From NCBI RefSeq assembly GCF_026153355.1, contig NZ_CP110636.1, forward strand, positions 4,836,001 to 4,900,000: a stretch of DNA of 64,000 nucleotides, in the 5' to 3' direction. The position numbers and the translations under genes are program-made. The number at the start of each line of letters is the position of its first letter. The stretch's first letter is position 1. The notes beneath the pieces were generated by a model. The model worked only from the letters and a program-made list of their open reading frames with translations. It was not told where the DNA came from and did no database searches. The stretch comes from Streptomyces endophytica (GTDB lineage: Bacteria; Actinomycetota; Actinomycetes; Streptomycetales; Streptomycetaceae). Shown piece by piece: positions 46,514 through 53,975 of the stretch.

Positions 46514-46557
46514 AACTGTATATACCGTAAAGCTCACTGCTGATGGCATAAACAGTT
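46514..46557. promoter_or_regulatory. Candidate TetR operator: inverted repeat with 13-bp arms
   Basis: AACTGTATATACC (46514-46526) and GGCATAAACAGTT (46545-46557) match as an inverted repeat at 11 of 13 positions. The left arm also contains the palindrome GTATATAC. It lies between the divergent tetR and hydrolase starts. Confidence 0.55.
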
Positions 46558-46574
46558 TAGGGGGAACACTCACC

Positions 46575-47657
46575 ATGCTTGGAACCGTTCTCGGGGTTTC
46601 TGCTGCCGCCGCCGTCGCCGGGCCCGCCGCGGGGCTGCTGGGATACCGCCAGGTCAAGCGCGCCTCCCTGGCGCGGCGGCTGCACATCACCGCGCCCGGG
46701 GGGATCGACGAGGCCGGCTTCGTCCGCATCGGAGGCCTCGACCAGTACGTCTCCATCCGCGGCGAGGACCGCCGCAACCCGGTCGTCCTGGAGCTGCACG
46801 GCGGCCCCGGCGCCTCCAACCTGGTCTTCGCCCCGCGCACCCGCGCCTGGGAGAAGCACTTCACGATCGTGCGGTGGGACATGCGCGGCGCCGCCAAGAC
46901 CTTCGGCCGCGGCGGCCCGGCCGGGCAGGGCGAGATGAGCCTGCGGCGGCTGCAGAGCGACGCCCTGGAGCTGACCGAGCACCTCCGTGCCCGGCTCGGC
47001 GTCGGCAAGGTCCTGCTGGTCGCCAACTCCTTCGGCACGTTCGTCGGGCTCCGCCTGGCCCGCGGCAATCCGGAGCTGTTCTCCGGCTACGTCGGCACCG
47101 ACCAGAACATCGTCGCCGGCGGCCGCGACCTGCCCTCCTACCGCGCCCTGTGCGAGCGGCTCCGGGAATCCGGCAAGCGCAAGGAGCTGGCCGCCGCCAC
47201 CGCCATGGGGCCCGACGCCTCCGCCTGGAGCGCCGAACAGTGGTCGCAGTACGCCAAGTTGGTCGTCACGTCCGACCCCCTCACCTACGACACCATGAAG
47301 ACCGTGGTGGTCCGCTCGCTCTGGTTCTCCCCGCTGCACACCCTCCGCGAGCTGCGCACGTACTTCAAGGGCATGAGCTTCTCCGAGCAGCTCGGGCCCG
47401 AGGCCATGGGCATCGACGAATGGGCCGAGGGGACCGCGTTCCAGATCCCGTTCTTCCTCTTCCAGGGCGACCGCGACGTGCTCACCCCGCCCGAGCCCGC
47501 CCGGCGGTTCTTCGACGATGTCACCGCACCGGTCAAGGACTTCGCGCTCATACGCGACGCCAGCCACTTCGCGTCGTTCCGCCACCCGGACCAGTTCCTG
47601 GACCTGATGCTCACCAAGGTGCGGCCCGTGGTGACCGGCCAGCCGATCGCCGCCTGA
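46575..47657 (+). CDS. Alpha/beta hydrolase, proline iminopeptidase-like (S33)
   Basis: 360 residues. A hydrophobic N-terminal segment (LGVSAAAAVAGPAAGLLGY) may be a membrane anchor. The oxyanion motif is ELHGGPGASNLVF. The nucleophile elbow reads VANSFGTFVGL (A-x-S-x-G rather than G-x-S-x-G), with the acid in FQGDRDVLTP and His in DASHFASF. HGGPG is typical of prolyl iminopeptidases. Divergent TetR gene is its likely repressor. Confidence 0.87.
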   Translation: MLGTVLGVSAAAAVAGPAAGLLGYRQVKRASLARRLHITAPGGIDEAGFVRIGGLDQYVSIRGEDRRNPVVLELHGGPGASNLVFAPRTRAWEKHFTIVRWDMRGAAKTFGRGGPAGQGEMSLRRLQSDALELTEHLRARLGVGKVLLVANSFGTFVGLRLARGNPELFSGYVGTDQNIVAGGRDLPSYRALCERLRESGKRKELAAATAMGPDASAWSAEQWSQYAKLVVTSDPLTYDTMKTVVVRSLWFSPLHTLRELRTYFKGMSFSEQLGPEAMGIDEWAEGTAFQIPFFLFQGDRDVLTPPEPARRFFDDVTAPVKDFALIRDASHFASFRHPDQFLDLMLTKVRPVVTGQPIAA

Positions 47658-47665
47658 GCGCGGGT

Positions 47666-47698
47666 GTGGGGGCGGGCCCCGGTGAGGCCCGCCCGCAC
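47666..47698. terminator. Hairpin terminator between convergent hydrolase and XRE genes
   Basis: GTGGGGGCGGGC (47666-47677) pairs with GCCCGCCCGCAC (47687-47698), 11 of 12 bp with a 9-nt loop. It sits between the two stops and can end both transcripts. Confidence 0.6.
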
Positions 47699-47715
47699 GG
47701 CTCCGGCCGCCGGGG

Positions 47716-48564
47716 TCAGACCGCCGGGGTCGCCGCCCAGCTGGCCAGCAGCCGCAGGCGTTCCTCGGTCTGCGAACCGGGCTCCGGCGTGTAGACCACC
47801 AGCATCTGGTCCGGTTCTCCGGACACCGTCAAGGTCTCGTACGGCATGGTGAGTTCACCCACCACGGGATGCCGCATGCGCTTCGCCCCCGCGGTCTTCT
47901 CCTTGACCAGGTGGTCCGCCCACAGCCGGCGGAAGTCCTCGCTGCCCAGCGACAACTCACCCACCAGCGTGGCCAGTTGCCGGTCGTGCGGATGGCTGCC
48001 GGCGTCCAGGCGCAGATAGGCCACGGTCTCCGCGGCCACCGCCGGCCAGTCCGGGTACACCTCGCGCGCCTGCGGGTTGAGGAACACCTGGCGCGGCATG
48101 TTGCGCTCCCCGGGCGGCATCTGCGAGAAGCCGACGACGGCATCGCCCAGCGCGTTCCAGGCGAGCACGTCCATGCGCCGGCCGAGGATGAAGGCGGGGA
48201 CCTTGTCGATGCTGTCCAGGAGGAGGCGCAGACCCGGGCGGACCTTCTGGGGCGCGGCGACGGCGGCGGCCTTGCGGCGGGCGGCGGGCCTGGCCACCGT
48301 ACGCAGGTACTCCTGCTCGGTGTCGTCCAGGCGCAGGACGCGCCCGACGGCGTCGAGCACGGCATCCGAGACGGAAGGGCCTCGGCCCTGTTCGAGGCGG
48401 ATGTAGTAGTCGACGCTGACGCCCGCGAGCTGGGCGACCTCCTCCCGCCGCAGGCCCGGCACCCGCCGCCTGCCGTGACCGGGCAGTCCGACCTCCTCGG
48501 GCTGGATACGGGCGCGCCGCGAGCGCAGGAAGTCACCGAGTTCCCGGTCCGAGGATATGTCCAT
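47716..48564 (-). CDS. XRE family regulator with MmyB-like ligand domain
   Basis: 282 residues. N-terminal helix-turn-helix: SDRELGDFLRSRRARIQPEE, LPGHGRRRVPGLRREEVAQL, AGVSVDYYIRLEQGRGPSVS. The C-terminal PAS-like MmyB domain contains LDVLAWNALGDAVVGFSQMP and MRHPVVGELTMPYETL. These regulators usually control a divergent neighbour, often an SDR as here. Confidence 0.93.
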   Translation of the reverse strand: MDISSDRELGDFLRSRRARIQPEEVGLPGHGRRRVPGLRREEVAQLAGVSVDYYIRLEQGRGPSVSDAVLDAVGRVLRLDDTEQEYLRTVARPAARRKAAAVAAPQKVRPGLRLLLDSIDKVPAFILGRRMDVLAWNALGDAVVGFSQMPPGERNMPRQVFLNPQAREVYPDWPAVAAETVAYLRLDAGSHPHDRQLATLVGELSLGSEDFRRLWADHLVKEKTAGAKRMRHPVVGELTMPYETLTVSGEPDQMLVVYTPEPGSQTEERLRLLASWAATPAV

Positions 48565-48610
48565 GACGTGATCCTAGGCGCCGGAGCCGATCTGCTCCTG
48601 GTACTGCCAG

Positions 48611-48635
48611 ACCCAGGAAAACGGCAACCCTGGGT
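48611..48635. promoter_or_regulatory. Inverted repeat ACCCAGG-N11-CCTGGGT
   Basis: Perfect 7-bp arms at 48611-48617 and 48629-48635 in the divergent gap between the XRE regulator and the SDR. It is the best operator candidate for the MmyB-like regulator. Confidence 0.5.
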
Positions 48636-48712
48636 AAGGGCGGCGGACCGCAGCAAGGTGGGGGCATCGCCGGGAGACGCCCGGCGGCAACCACCTCTCA
48701 CCAGGAGTCCCC

Positions 48713-49474
48713 ATGTCGTACGACACCCTCACCGGCCGTACCGCCGTCGTCACCGGAGCCGCCAGCGGGATGGGCGAGGCCACCGCGCGGCTGCTCGCCG
48801 CGCACGGCGTGCGGGTGGCCCTGCTCGCCCGCCGGGCCGAGCGGCTGACGGAACTGACCGCGGAGATCGAGGCGGCGGGCGGGCAGGCCCTCGCGGTCGC
48901 CACCGACGTCACCGACCCGGCGTCCGTGGCGGCGGCGACGGAGCGGGTGCACGCCGCGTACGGCCAGGTCGACCTGGTCATCAACGCGGCGGGGGTGATG
49001 CTGCCGAACCCGATCACCGAGGGCCGCGCCGACGAATGGCAGCGCATGCTCGACACCAACGTGACCGGTGCGCTCCGCGTCATCGGCGCCTTCACCCCCG
49101 ACCTGATCGCGGTGGCGGAGTCCGGCCGGACCGCGGACCTGGTCAACATTTCCTCGATAGGCGCGCACGTCCCCTTCCCGAATTACGCGGTGTACGGCGC
49201 GACGAAGGCCGCGCTGACGTACCTCTCGCAGTCCCTGCGCACGGAACTGGGCCCGCGCGACGTCCGCGTCACCAACATCGAGCCGGGCCTCACGGACACC
49301 GAGCTGGGCGGCCACATCGACAACGCGGAGCTGTCCGGCCAGCTGGACGGGATGTTCGACGCCCTGATCGGCCTGTCCGCGGACGACATCGCGGATCTGA
49401 TCGCCTACACGACCAGCCGTGCCCGCCACGTCAACCTGCGCCAGGCCATCGTGCTGCCCACGCGCCAGGCGTGA
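48713..49474 (+). CDS. SDR family NAD(P)-dependent oxidoreductase
   Basis: 253 residues, classical SDR: TGAASGMGEATARLLAAHG, NAAGVMLPNP, NISSIGAHVPFPNYAVYGAT with the catalytic Ser and Tyr and the Lys of GATKAAL. PGLTDTELGGHI is the substrate-side loop. CAGGAG precedes the ATG. It is divergent from, and probably regulated by, the MmyB-like protein. Substrate unknown. Confidence 0.9.
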   Translation: MSYDTLTGRTAVVTGAASGMGEATARLLAAHGVRVALLARRAERLTELTAEIEAAGGQALAVATDVTDPASVAAATERVHAAYGQVDLVINAAGVMLPNPITEGRADEWQRMLDTNVTGALRVIGAFTPDLIAVAESGRTADLVNISSIGAHVPFPNYAVYGATKAALTYLSQSLRTELGPRDVRVTNIEPGLTDTELGGHIDNAELSGQLDGMFDALIGLSADDIADLIAYTTSRARHVNLRQAIVLPTRQA

Positions 49475-49712
49475 GCCGGCGAGGCGGGAGAGGCCCGATG
49501 TGAGACCCCGCACATCGGGTCGGTGAATCTGGCCGGTACGCGCTCTTTCCGTGTATGCCTGGTATTCGCTCTCACCCGGTTTCGGGGTGGAGTGACCGGG
49601 ATTACGCCGTGGTGTGCCGATAGCGCAGCGCAATCATCGAGATCCCGTATCCGCATTTCTTTGTCGAAATTCCGTATTCATTGGGGGATTTTCCGAGAGG
49701 GGCAGCAGAATC

Positions 49713-50537
49713 GTGCATCGTCTGAAGGTGGCCGTGACCGCACTGGGCATCGGGGCACTCGTCTCCGTCCCGGCGGTCGCCGAGGGCGCCGCGAAGTCCT
49801 CGTCCCAGCCGTCCACCACCAGCCCCTTGGCTGCCACCGCGCCCCGGCCCGCATCGGCCGGGCCGGCCGGAATTCCCGGCAGCTGGACGACGAAATTCGC
49901 CGATGAATTCAACGGGACGACGCTGTCCCGCACCTGGACGCCCGGCTGGTTCGGCACCGGGGTCACCAAGCCGGTCAACGGCAAGGAACAGGCCTGCTAC
50001 GACTCCCGCAATGCCACGCTGCCCGGCGACGGTGCCCTGCATCTGAAGGTCAAGGCGGGCCGTTCGACCTGCGGCGGGCAGACCAAGCCGAACACCGGGG
50101 CGCTGGTCAGCAGCAACGGCCGGTTCTCTTATACCTATGGGGCCGTGGAGTGGCGTGCGTACCTCCCCTCCGCCGGGACGCAGATAGCCAACTGGCCCGC
50201 CCTGTGGTCCAACGGCCAGAACTGGCCGACGGACGGCGAGAACGACACGATGGAGGGGCTCGGCGGAAAGGCCTGCTTCCACTTCCATTCGCCCTCGGGT
50301 GGCCCCGGCGCTTGCGCCCCCGGCAACCTGAGCGGGTGGCACACCTTCGGCGCCGACTGGGAGCCGGGCAGCGTCACCTACTACTACGACGGCGTGAAGG
50401 TCGGCCGGATCGCGACGGGCATCACCAAGTCCCCGCAGTACCTCATCATGGACCACACCGTGTCGTCGTCGATCGGCGGACCGACCGTCCTGCCGGCGGA
50501 CATGAAGGTCGATTACGTGAGGGTCTGGCAGCACTGA
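49713..50537 (+). CDS. Secreted glycoside hydrolase family 16 protein
   Basis: 274 residues. Sec signal peptide of about 30 residues (RLKVAVTALGIGALVSVPAV), a Ser/Pro/Ala linker, then the GH16 domain from about residue 60 (TTKFADEFNGTTLSRTW). The catalytic motif is GENDTMEG, with the two Glu on either side of Asp. NWPALWSNGQNWPTDGEND and VKVGRIATGIT follow. Likely an endo-beta-1,3-glucanase or related laminarinase-type enzyme. GAGAGGGG precedes the GTG. Confidence 0.9.
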   Translation: MHRLKVAVTALGIGALVSVPAVAEGAAKSSSQPSTTSPLAATAPRPASAGPAGIPGSWTTKFADEFNGTTLSRTWTPGWFGTGVTKPVNGKEQACYDSRNATLPGDGALHLKVKAGRSTCGGQTKPNTGALVSSNGRFSYTYGAVEWRAYLPSAGTQIANWPALWSNGQNWPTDGENDTMEGLGGKACFHFHSPSGGPGACAPGNLSGWHTFGADWEPGSVTYYYDGVKVGRIATGITKSPQYLIMDHTVSSSIGGPTVLPADMKVDYVRVWQH

Positions 50538-50615
50538 GCCCCGCCGGGCGGGGCGACCTGACCAACCGTCATACTGCGTGCGATCTTTCTCCCCGCCCGA
50601 AGGGAATCGCACGAC

Positions 50616-51824
50616 GTGAACCCGCCTGCCTCCGCCTCCTTCACCCGCACCTCGGTCGCCGTCGTCGGCGCCGGGCCCGCCGGGCTCACCGTCGCGAATC
50701 TGCTCCGCGCGGCCGGCGTCGACTGCGTGGTACTGGAGGCGGAGAGCAGGGAGTTCATCGAACAACGGCCGCGCGCCGGCTTCATCGAGGAGTGGGCGGT
50801 ACACGCCCTGGACCGGCACGGTCTGGCCGGCCGGCTGCTCGAAACGGCCGAGACCCAGGCACAGTTCGAGTTCCGCTTCGACGGGCGGCGGCACACCTTC
50901 CGGACGGGCGAACTTTCCGGCCGCCGGCACTTCGTCTACCCCCAGCCGTTGTTGGTCACCGACCTGGTCGCGGCATACGTCGACGAGGCGGGCGGTGACG
51001 CCCGCTTCGGCGTGCGCGACGTCCGGCTGCACGACATCGACGGCGACCGGCCCGCCGTGTCGTACACCGATCCGCGGACCGGCGCGCGGCACCACATCGC
51101 CTGCGACGTCATCGCCGGCTGTGACGGCGCGCGCGGCGTGACGCGCGCGGCGATACCCGCCGGACGGACCGTCCTGACCCGCTACGACCACGGCGTCGCC
51201 TGGCTCGCCCTGCTCGCCGAGGCCCCGCCGTCCGCCGAGGGCGTGGTCTTCGGCATCCATGAGCGCGGGTTCGGCGCCCACATGGCCCGCAGTCCCGAGG
51301 TCACCCGCTACTACCTCCAGGTCCCTCCCGGTGCGGACGCGGACGACTGGCCGCACGCCCGGGTCTGGGACGAGCTGCAGACCCGGCTCGCCGCCGCCGG
51401 GACCCCGCCCCTGACCGAAGGGCCGCTGCGGGAGAAGGTCGTCCTGGACATGCACAACTACGTCGTGGAACCCATGGCGTACGGCCGGCTCTACCTGGCG
51501 GGCGACGCCGCACATCTGGTCGCGCCGATCGCCGCCAAGGGCATGAACCTCGCCCTCAACGACGCCCTGCTGCTCGCCGAGGCGCTGATCGCGCGCCATC
51601 ACGGCGACGACTCCGGCCTGGCCGGCTACTCGGACGCCTGCCTGCGGCGGGTCTGGCAGTACCTGGAGTTCTCGCAGTGGCTCTCCGAGGTGCTGCACGG
51701 CGCCTCGTCCGGCGACCGGTTCCGGGCCGGCACGGCCACCGCCCGGCTGCGCCGGCTGCTGGGTTCCCGTGCGGCGGCCGAGGCGTTCGCCGGTCTGTAC
51801 CTCGGCGAGGAGGCCGATCTGTGA
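50616..51824 (+). CDS. pobA: 4-hydroxybenzoate 3-monooxygenase-like FAD hydroxylase
   Basis: 402 residues. FAD motif VAVVGAGPAGLTVANLLRAA, the DG motif CDVIAGCDGARGVTR, and the GD motif LYLAGDAAHLVAPIAAKGMN. EQRPRAGFIEEWAVHALDRH near residue 50 is typical of PobA, which makes protocatechuate from 4-hydroxybenzoate with NAD(P)H and oxygen. AAGGGAA precedes the GTG. No beta-ketoadipate genes are adjacent, so an alternative aromatic substrate is possible. Confidence 0.85.
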   Translation: MNPPASASFTRTSVAVVGAGPAGLTVANLLRAAGVDCVVLEAESREFIEQRPRAGFIEEWAVHALDRHGLAGRLLETAETQAQFEFRFDGRRHTFRTGELSGRRHFVYPQPLLVTDLVAAYVDEAGGDARFGVRDVRLHDIDGDRPAVSYTDPRTGARHHIACDVIAGCDGARGVTRAAIPAGRTVLTRYDHGVAWLALLAEAPPSAEGVVFGIHERGFGAHMARSPEVTRYYLQVPPGADADDWPHARVWDELQTRLAAAGTPPLTEGPLREKVVLDMHNYVVEPMAYGRLYLAGDAAHLVAPIAAKGMNLALNDALLLAEALIARHHGDDSGLAGYSDACLRRVWQYLEFSQWLSEVLHGASSGDRFRAGTATARLRRLLGSRAAAEAFAGLYLGEEADL

Positions 51825-51999
51825 GGCGCCGTCCGGCGGACCGGGCGGGACGGCTCCGGTGGTGTGACTCACAGGGAGCCGGAGGGTGATGCCCCGGAAC
51901 GCTGGGTACGGGCCTCATGATCGCCGGGCGGGATACCGCGCCGAAGTGGTAGAAATTCGGCGAAACCATCGATGAGCCGCCAGGGAGAAGGGAGACGCC

Positions 52000-52077
52000 A
52001 TGTCCTCGAAGCGCCGTCGCAAGAAGAAGGCACGCCGCAAGAGCGGAGCCAACCACGGCAAGCGGCCGCAGTGCTGA
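52000..52077 (+). CDS. bL37-like 25-residue ribosomal protein
   Basis: The frame ATG-TGA at 52000-52077 encodes MSSKRRRKKKARRKSGANHG followed by KRPQC. It is very basic and ends in the ANHGKRP motif shared with the mycobacterial 24-residue large-subunit protein bL37, which I recall as ending KANHGKRPNA. AGAAGGGAGA, 5-14 nt upstream, is a good ribosome-binding site. Strong hairpins follow directly. The last residue is a cysteine. It should be a structural component of the 50S subunit. Confidence 0.8.
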   Translation: MSSKRRRKKKARRKSGANHGKRPQC

Positions 52078-52102
52078 ACTGAGGGCACGACCGCCCTCGT
52101 CC

Positions 52103-52156
52103 GTAGCCGGCGCACCCCTGGGGACGACCCCGTCAACCCCGCGGGGCGCCGGCTAC
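52103..52156 (+). terminator. Strong hairpin after the bL37-like gene
   Basis: GTAGCCGGCGC (52103-52113) pairs perfectly with GCGCCGGCTAC (52146-52156). A smaller hairpin, GAGGGC (52081-52086) with GCCCTC (52093-52098), precedes it. It separates the short gene from the convergent serine hydrolase. Confidence 0.7.
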
Positions 52157-52221
52157 GCCTTCGTGGGGCGGGTCATGGCGGACATTCCCTCGCGGCTTCG
52201 CCGGCCCGCGTCGGCGCCCGG

Positions 52222-53436
52222 TCAGGGCTTCGACACGGCGTCGGCTATCCGGAGGGTGGCCTGGACCTGGGTGGCGTCGCGCCGGACCGGGTTGAACGAC
52301 AGGACCACGCGCCGCTGTTGGTCCCGCGTGGCGACCATCGCCGAGGCGTAGCCGAAGCGTTCGCCGGTCTTCCCCCAGAAGGTGATCCCGTTCACCGTGA
52401 CCGTCTGCAGCCCAGCGGCGTAGCGCGCCGGGGTGCCGTCCAGCATCCGCACCTCCTCCGGCGGCAGCGTGAACATCCGGTCCAGTTCCCGGGGCGGCAG
52501 CAGCTCACCGGAGAACAGGGCGGTGAGGAAGCGGTCCAGATCGCCCGTCGTGGAGATCATCTCGCCCTCGCCCCAGGCGTCCGACTGGTCGAAATCGGTG
52601 ATGTCCAGCAGGGTGCCGTCCGTCATCTTCAGATAGCCGTGCACATGCGGGCCGTGGATCCGCGGGTCGTTGCCCGGCACGCGGGTGTGGCACAGGCCGA
52701 GCGGGCGCAGTATGCGGTCGGCCACGACCTCTCCGTATGGCCGTCCGGTCAGCCGCTCGATGAGCAGCGCCAGCAGGACGTAGTTGATGCCGCGGTACTC
52801 CTGTTTCCTGCCGGGCGTGAACTTCATCGGGCCCGGCGGGACGAGGGCGACGATCTGCCGGGGCGTCCACCGGTCGTAGCGGTGCCGGGCGACGGCCTCG
52901 GGGGTGGACAGATCCGGTGCGCCCTTCTCGTCGGGGAGTCCGCTGGTGTGGTTCAGCAGCTGCAGCACCGTGATCGGCGGGAACCCGGCGGGCAGCAGTC
53001 CGGGCAGCTGGCGCTGGATCGGCGACTCCACCGCGACCCGTCCCTCGGCCGCCAGCTGGAGCACCACCGTGGCGACGAAGACCTTGGTGATGCTCCCGAT
53101 GCGGAAGGTGTCGCGGGCCCGGACCGCCCGGCCGGTGTCCCGGTCGGCGACGCCCGCGGTGCCGTACCACCGGCCCGCCGAGCCGCTCACCCGCACCTGC
53201 GCCGCGGTCAGCTGCGGATGCTCCAGATCACCGATGGCGGCCCGCAGCGCGGGGACGTTCAACGGCGGCACCGGGGGAGCGGGAGGGGCGGACGAGGCGG
53301 CGGGCGCGGGCCGGTGCGCCGGCCGCGGGCCGGGCACGCGGCCGGCGGCCCGGGCGGTGCCCGACGCCGCCAGGACCGCCGCACCGGACAGCGCCGCACC
53401 CACAACTGCCCTGCGGGACAAGGAAGAAGAACTCAT
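52222..53436 (-). CDS. Secreted serine hydrolase (beta-lactamase/DD-peptidase family)
   Basis: 404 residues. A twin-arginine-type signal (SSSSLSRRAVVGAALSGAAV) targets it for export. The nucleophile motif is SITK (FRIGSITKVFVATVV), and KTG is present (FWGKTGERFGY). The second motif reads EYRGINYVLLALLIERLTG, so the usual YSN is YRG. It resembles D-alanyl-D-alanine carboxypeptidases and class C-like esterases. An ATG at 53448 is an alternative start. Confidence 0.86.
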   Translation of the reverse strand: MSSSSLSRRAVVGAALSGAAVLAASGTARAAGRVPGPRPAHRPAPAASSAPPAPPVPPLNVPALRAAIGDLEHPQLTAAQVRVSGSAGRWYGTAGVADRDTGRAVRARDTFRIGSITKVFVATVVLQLAAEGRVAVESPIQRQLPGLLPAGFPPITVLQLLNHTSGLPDEKGAPDLSTPEAVARHRYDRWTPRQIVALVPPGPMKFTPGRKQEYRGINYVLLALLIERLTGRPYGEVVADRILRPLGLCHTRVPGNDPRIHGPHVHGYLKMTDGTLLDITDFDQSDAWGEGEMISTTGDLDRFLTALFSGELLPPRELDRMFTLPPEEVRMLDGTPARYAAGLQTVTVNGITFWGKTGERFGYASAMVATRDQQRRVVLSFNPVRRDATQVQATLRIADAVSKP

Positions 53437-53632
53437 GTGACTCAGCATGAGGAAAGTCCGCCGCGATTCCGTCAGGGCTTTCCCCGACCCGTCCCTGATC
53501 TGTCCCTGATCCGCCCCTGAGACAGCCCCGGCCCGGCCGTGATCACGCTCCATGGCGCCGCTCGAAAGGGCGTCACAGACCATGACACTCACGCCGAAAC
53601 CCCCGGCTAACAGGAAACATCAGCATGTGATC

Positions 53633-53645
53633 TAGAATCGACGGA
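53633..53645 (+). promoter_or_regulatory. -10 box (TAGAAT) of a probable leaderless transcript
   Basis: TAGAAT at 53633-53638 ends 6 nt before the ATG of the monooxygenase gene; no ribosome-binding site intervenes. No good -35 is seen. Confidence 0.5.
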
Positions 53646-53968
53646 TGATCTTCATTGTCGTCAAGTTCCCCGTCAAGCCCGAGCACGCCGAAGAATGGCC
53701 GCAGCACGTCCACGCCTTCACCGGTGCCACCCGCGCCGAGCCCGGCAACCTGTGGTTCGAGTGGTCGCGCAGCCTGGAGGACCCCAACACCTACGTCCTC
53801 GTCGAGGCGTTCCAGGACGACGCCGGCGAGGCGCACGTCAACTCCGACCACTTCCGGGCCGGTCTGGAAACCATGCGCCCGCTGCTGCGCCGTACCCCCG
53901 AGATCGTGAGCACCACCATCGAAGGCGCCCACGGCTGGAGCGCAATGGGCGAACTCGCCATCGACTGA
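53645..53968 (+). CDS. Putative quinol monooxygenase (ABM domain)
   Basis: 107 residues, a single antibiotic biosynthesis monooxygenase domain: IFIVVKFPVKPEHAEEWPQH, GNLWFEWSRSLEDPNTYVLV, EAFQDDAGEAHVNSDHFRAG. This ferredoxin-like fold forms dimers and oxidises quinols without a cofactor (YgiN-like). The gene ends 7 bp before the convergent fusion gene's stop. Confidence 0.9.
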   Translation: MIFIVVKFPVKPEHAEEWPQHVHAFTGATRAEPGNLWFEWSRSLEDPNTYVLVEAFQDDAGEAHVNSDHFRAGLETMRPLLRRTPEIVSTTIEGAHGWSAMGELAID

Positions 53969-53975
53969 CGGGCCG

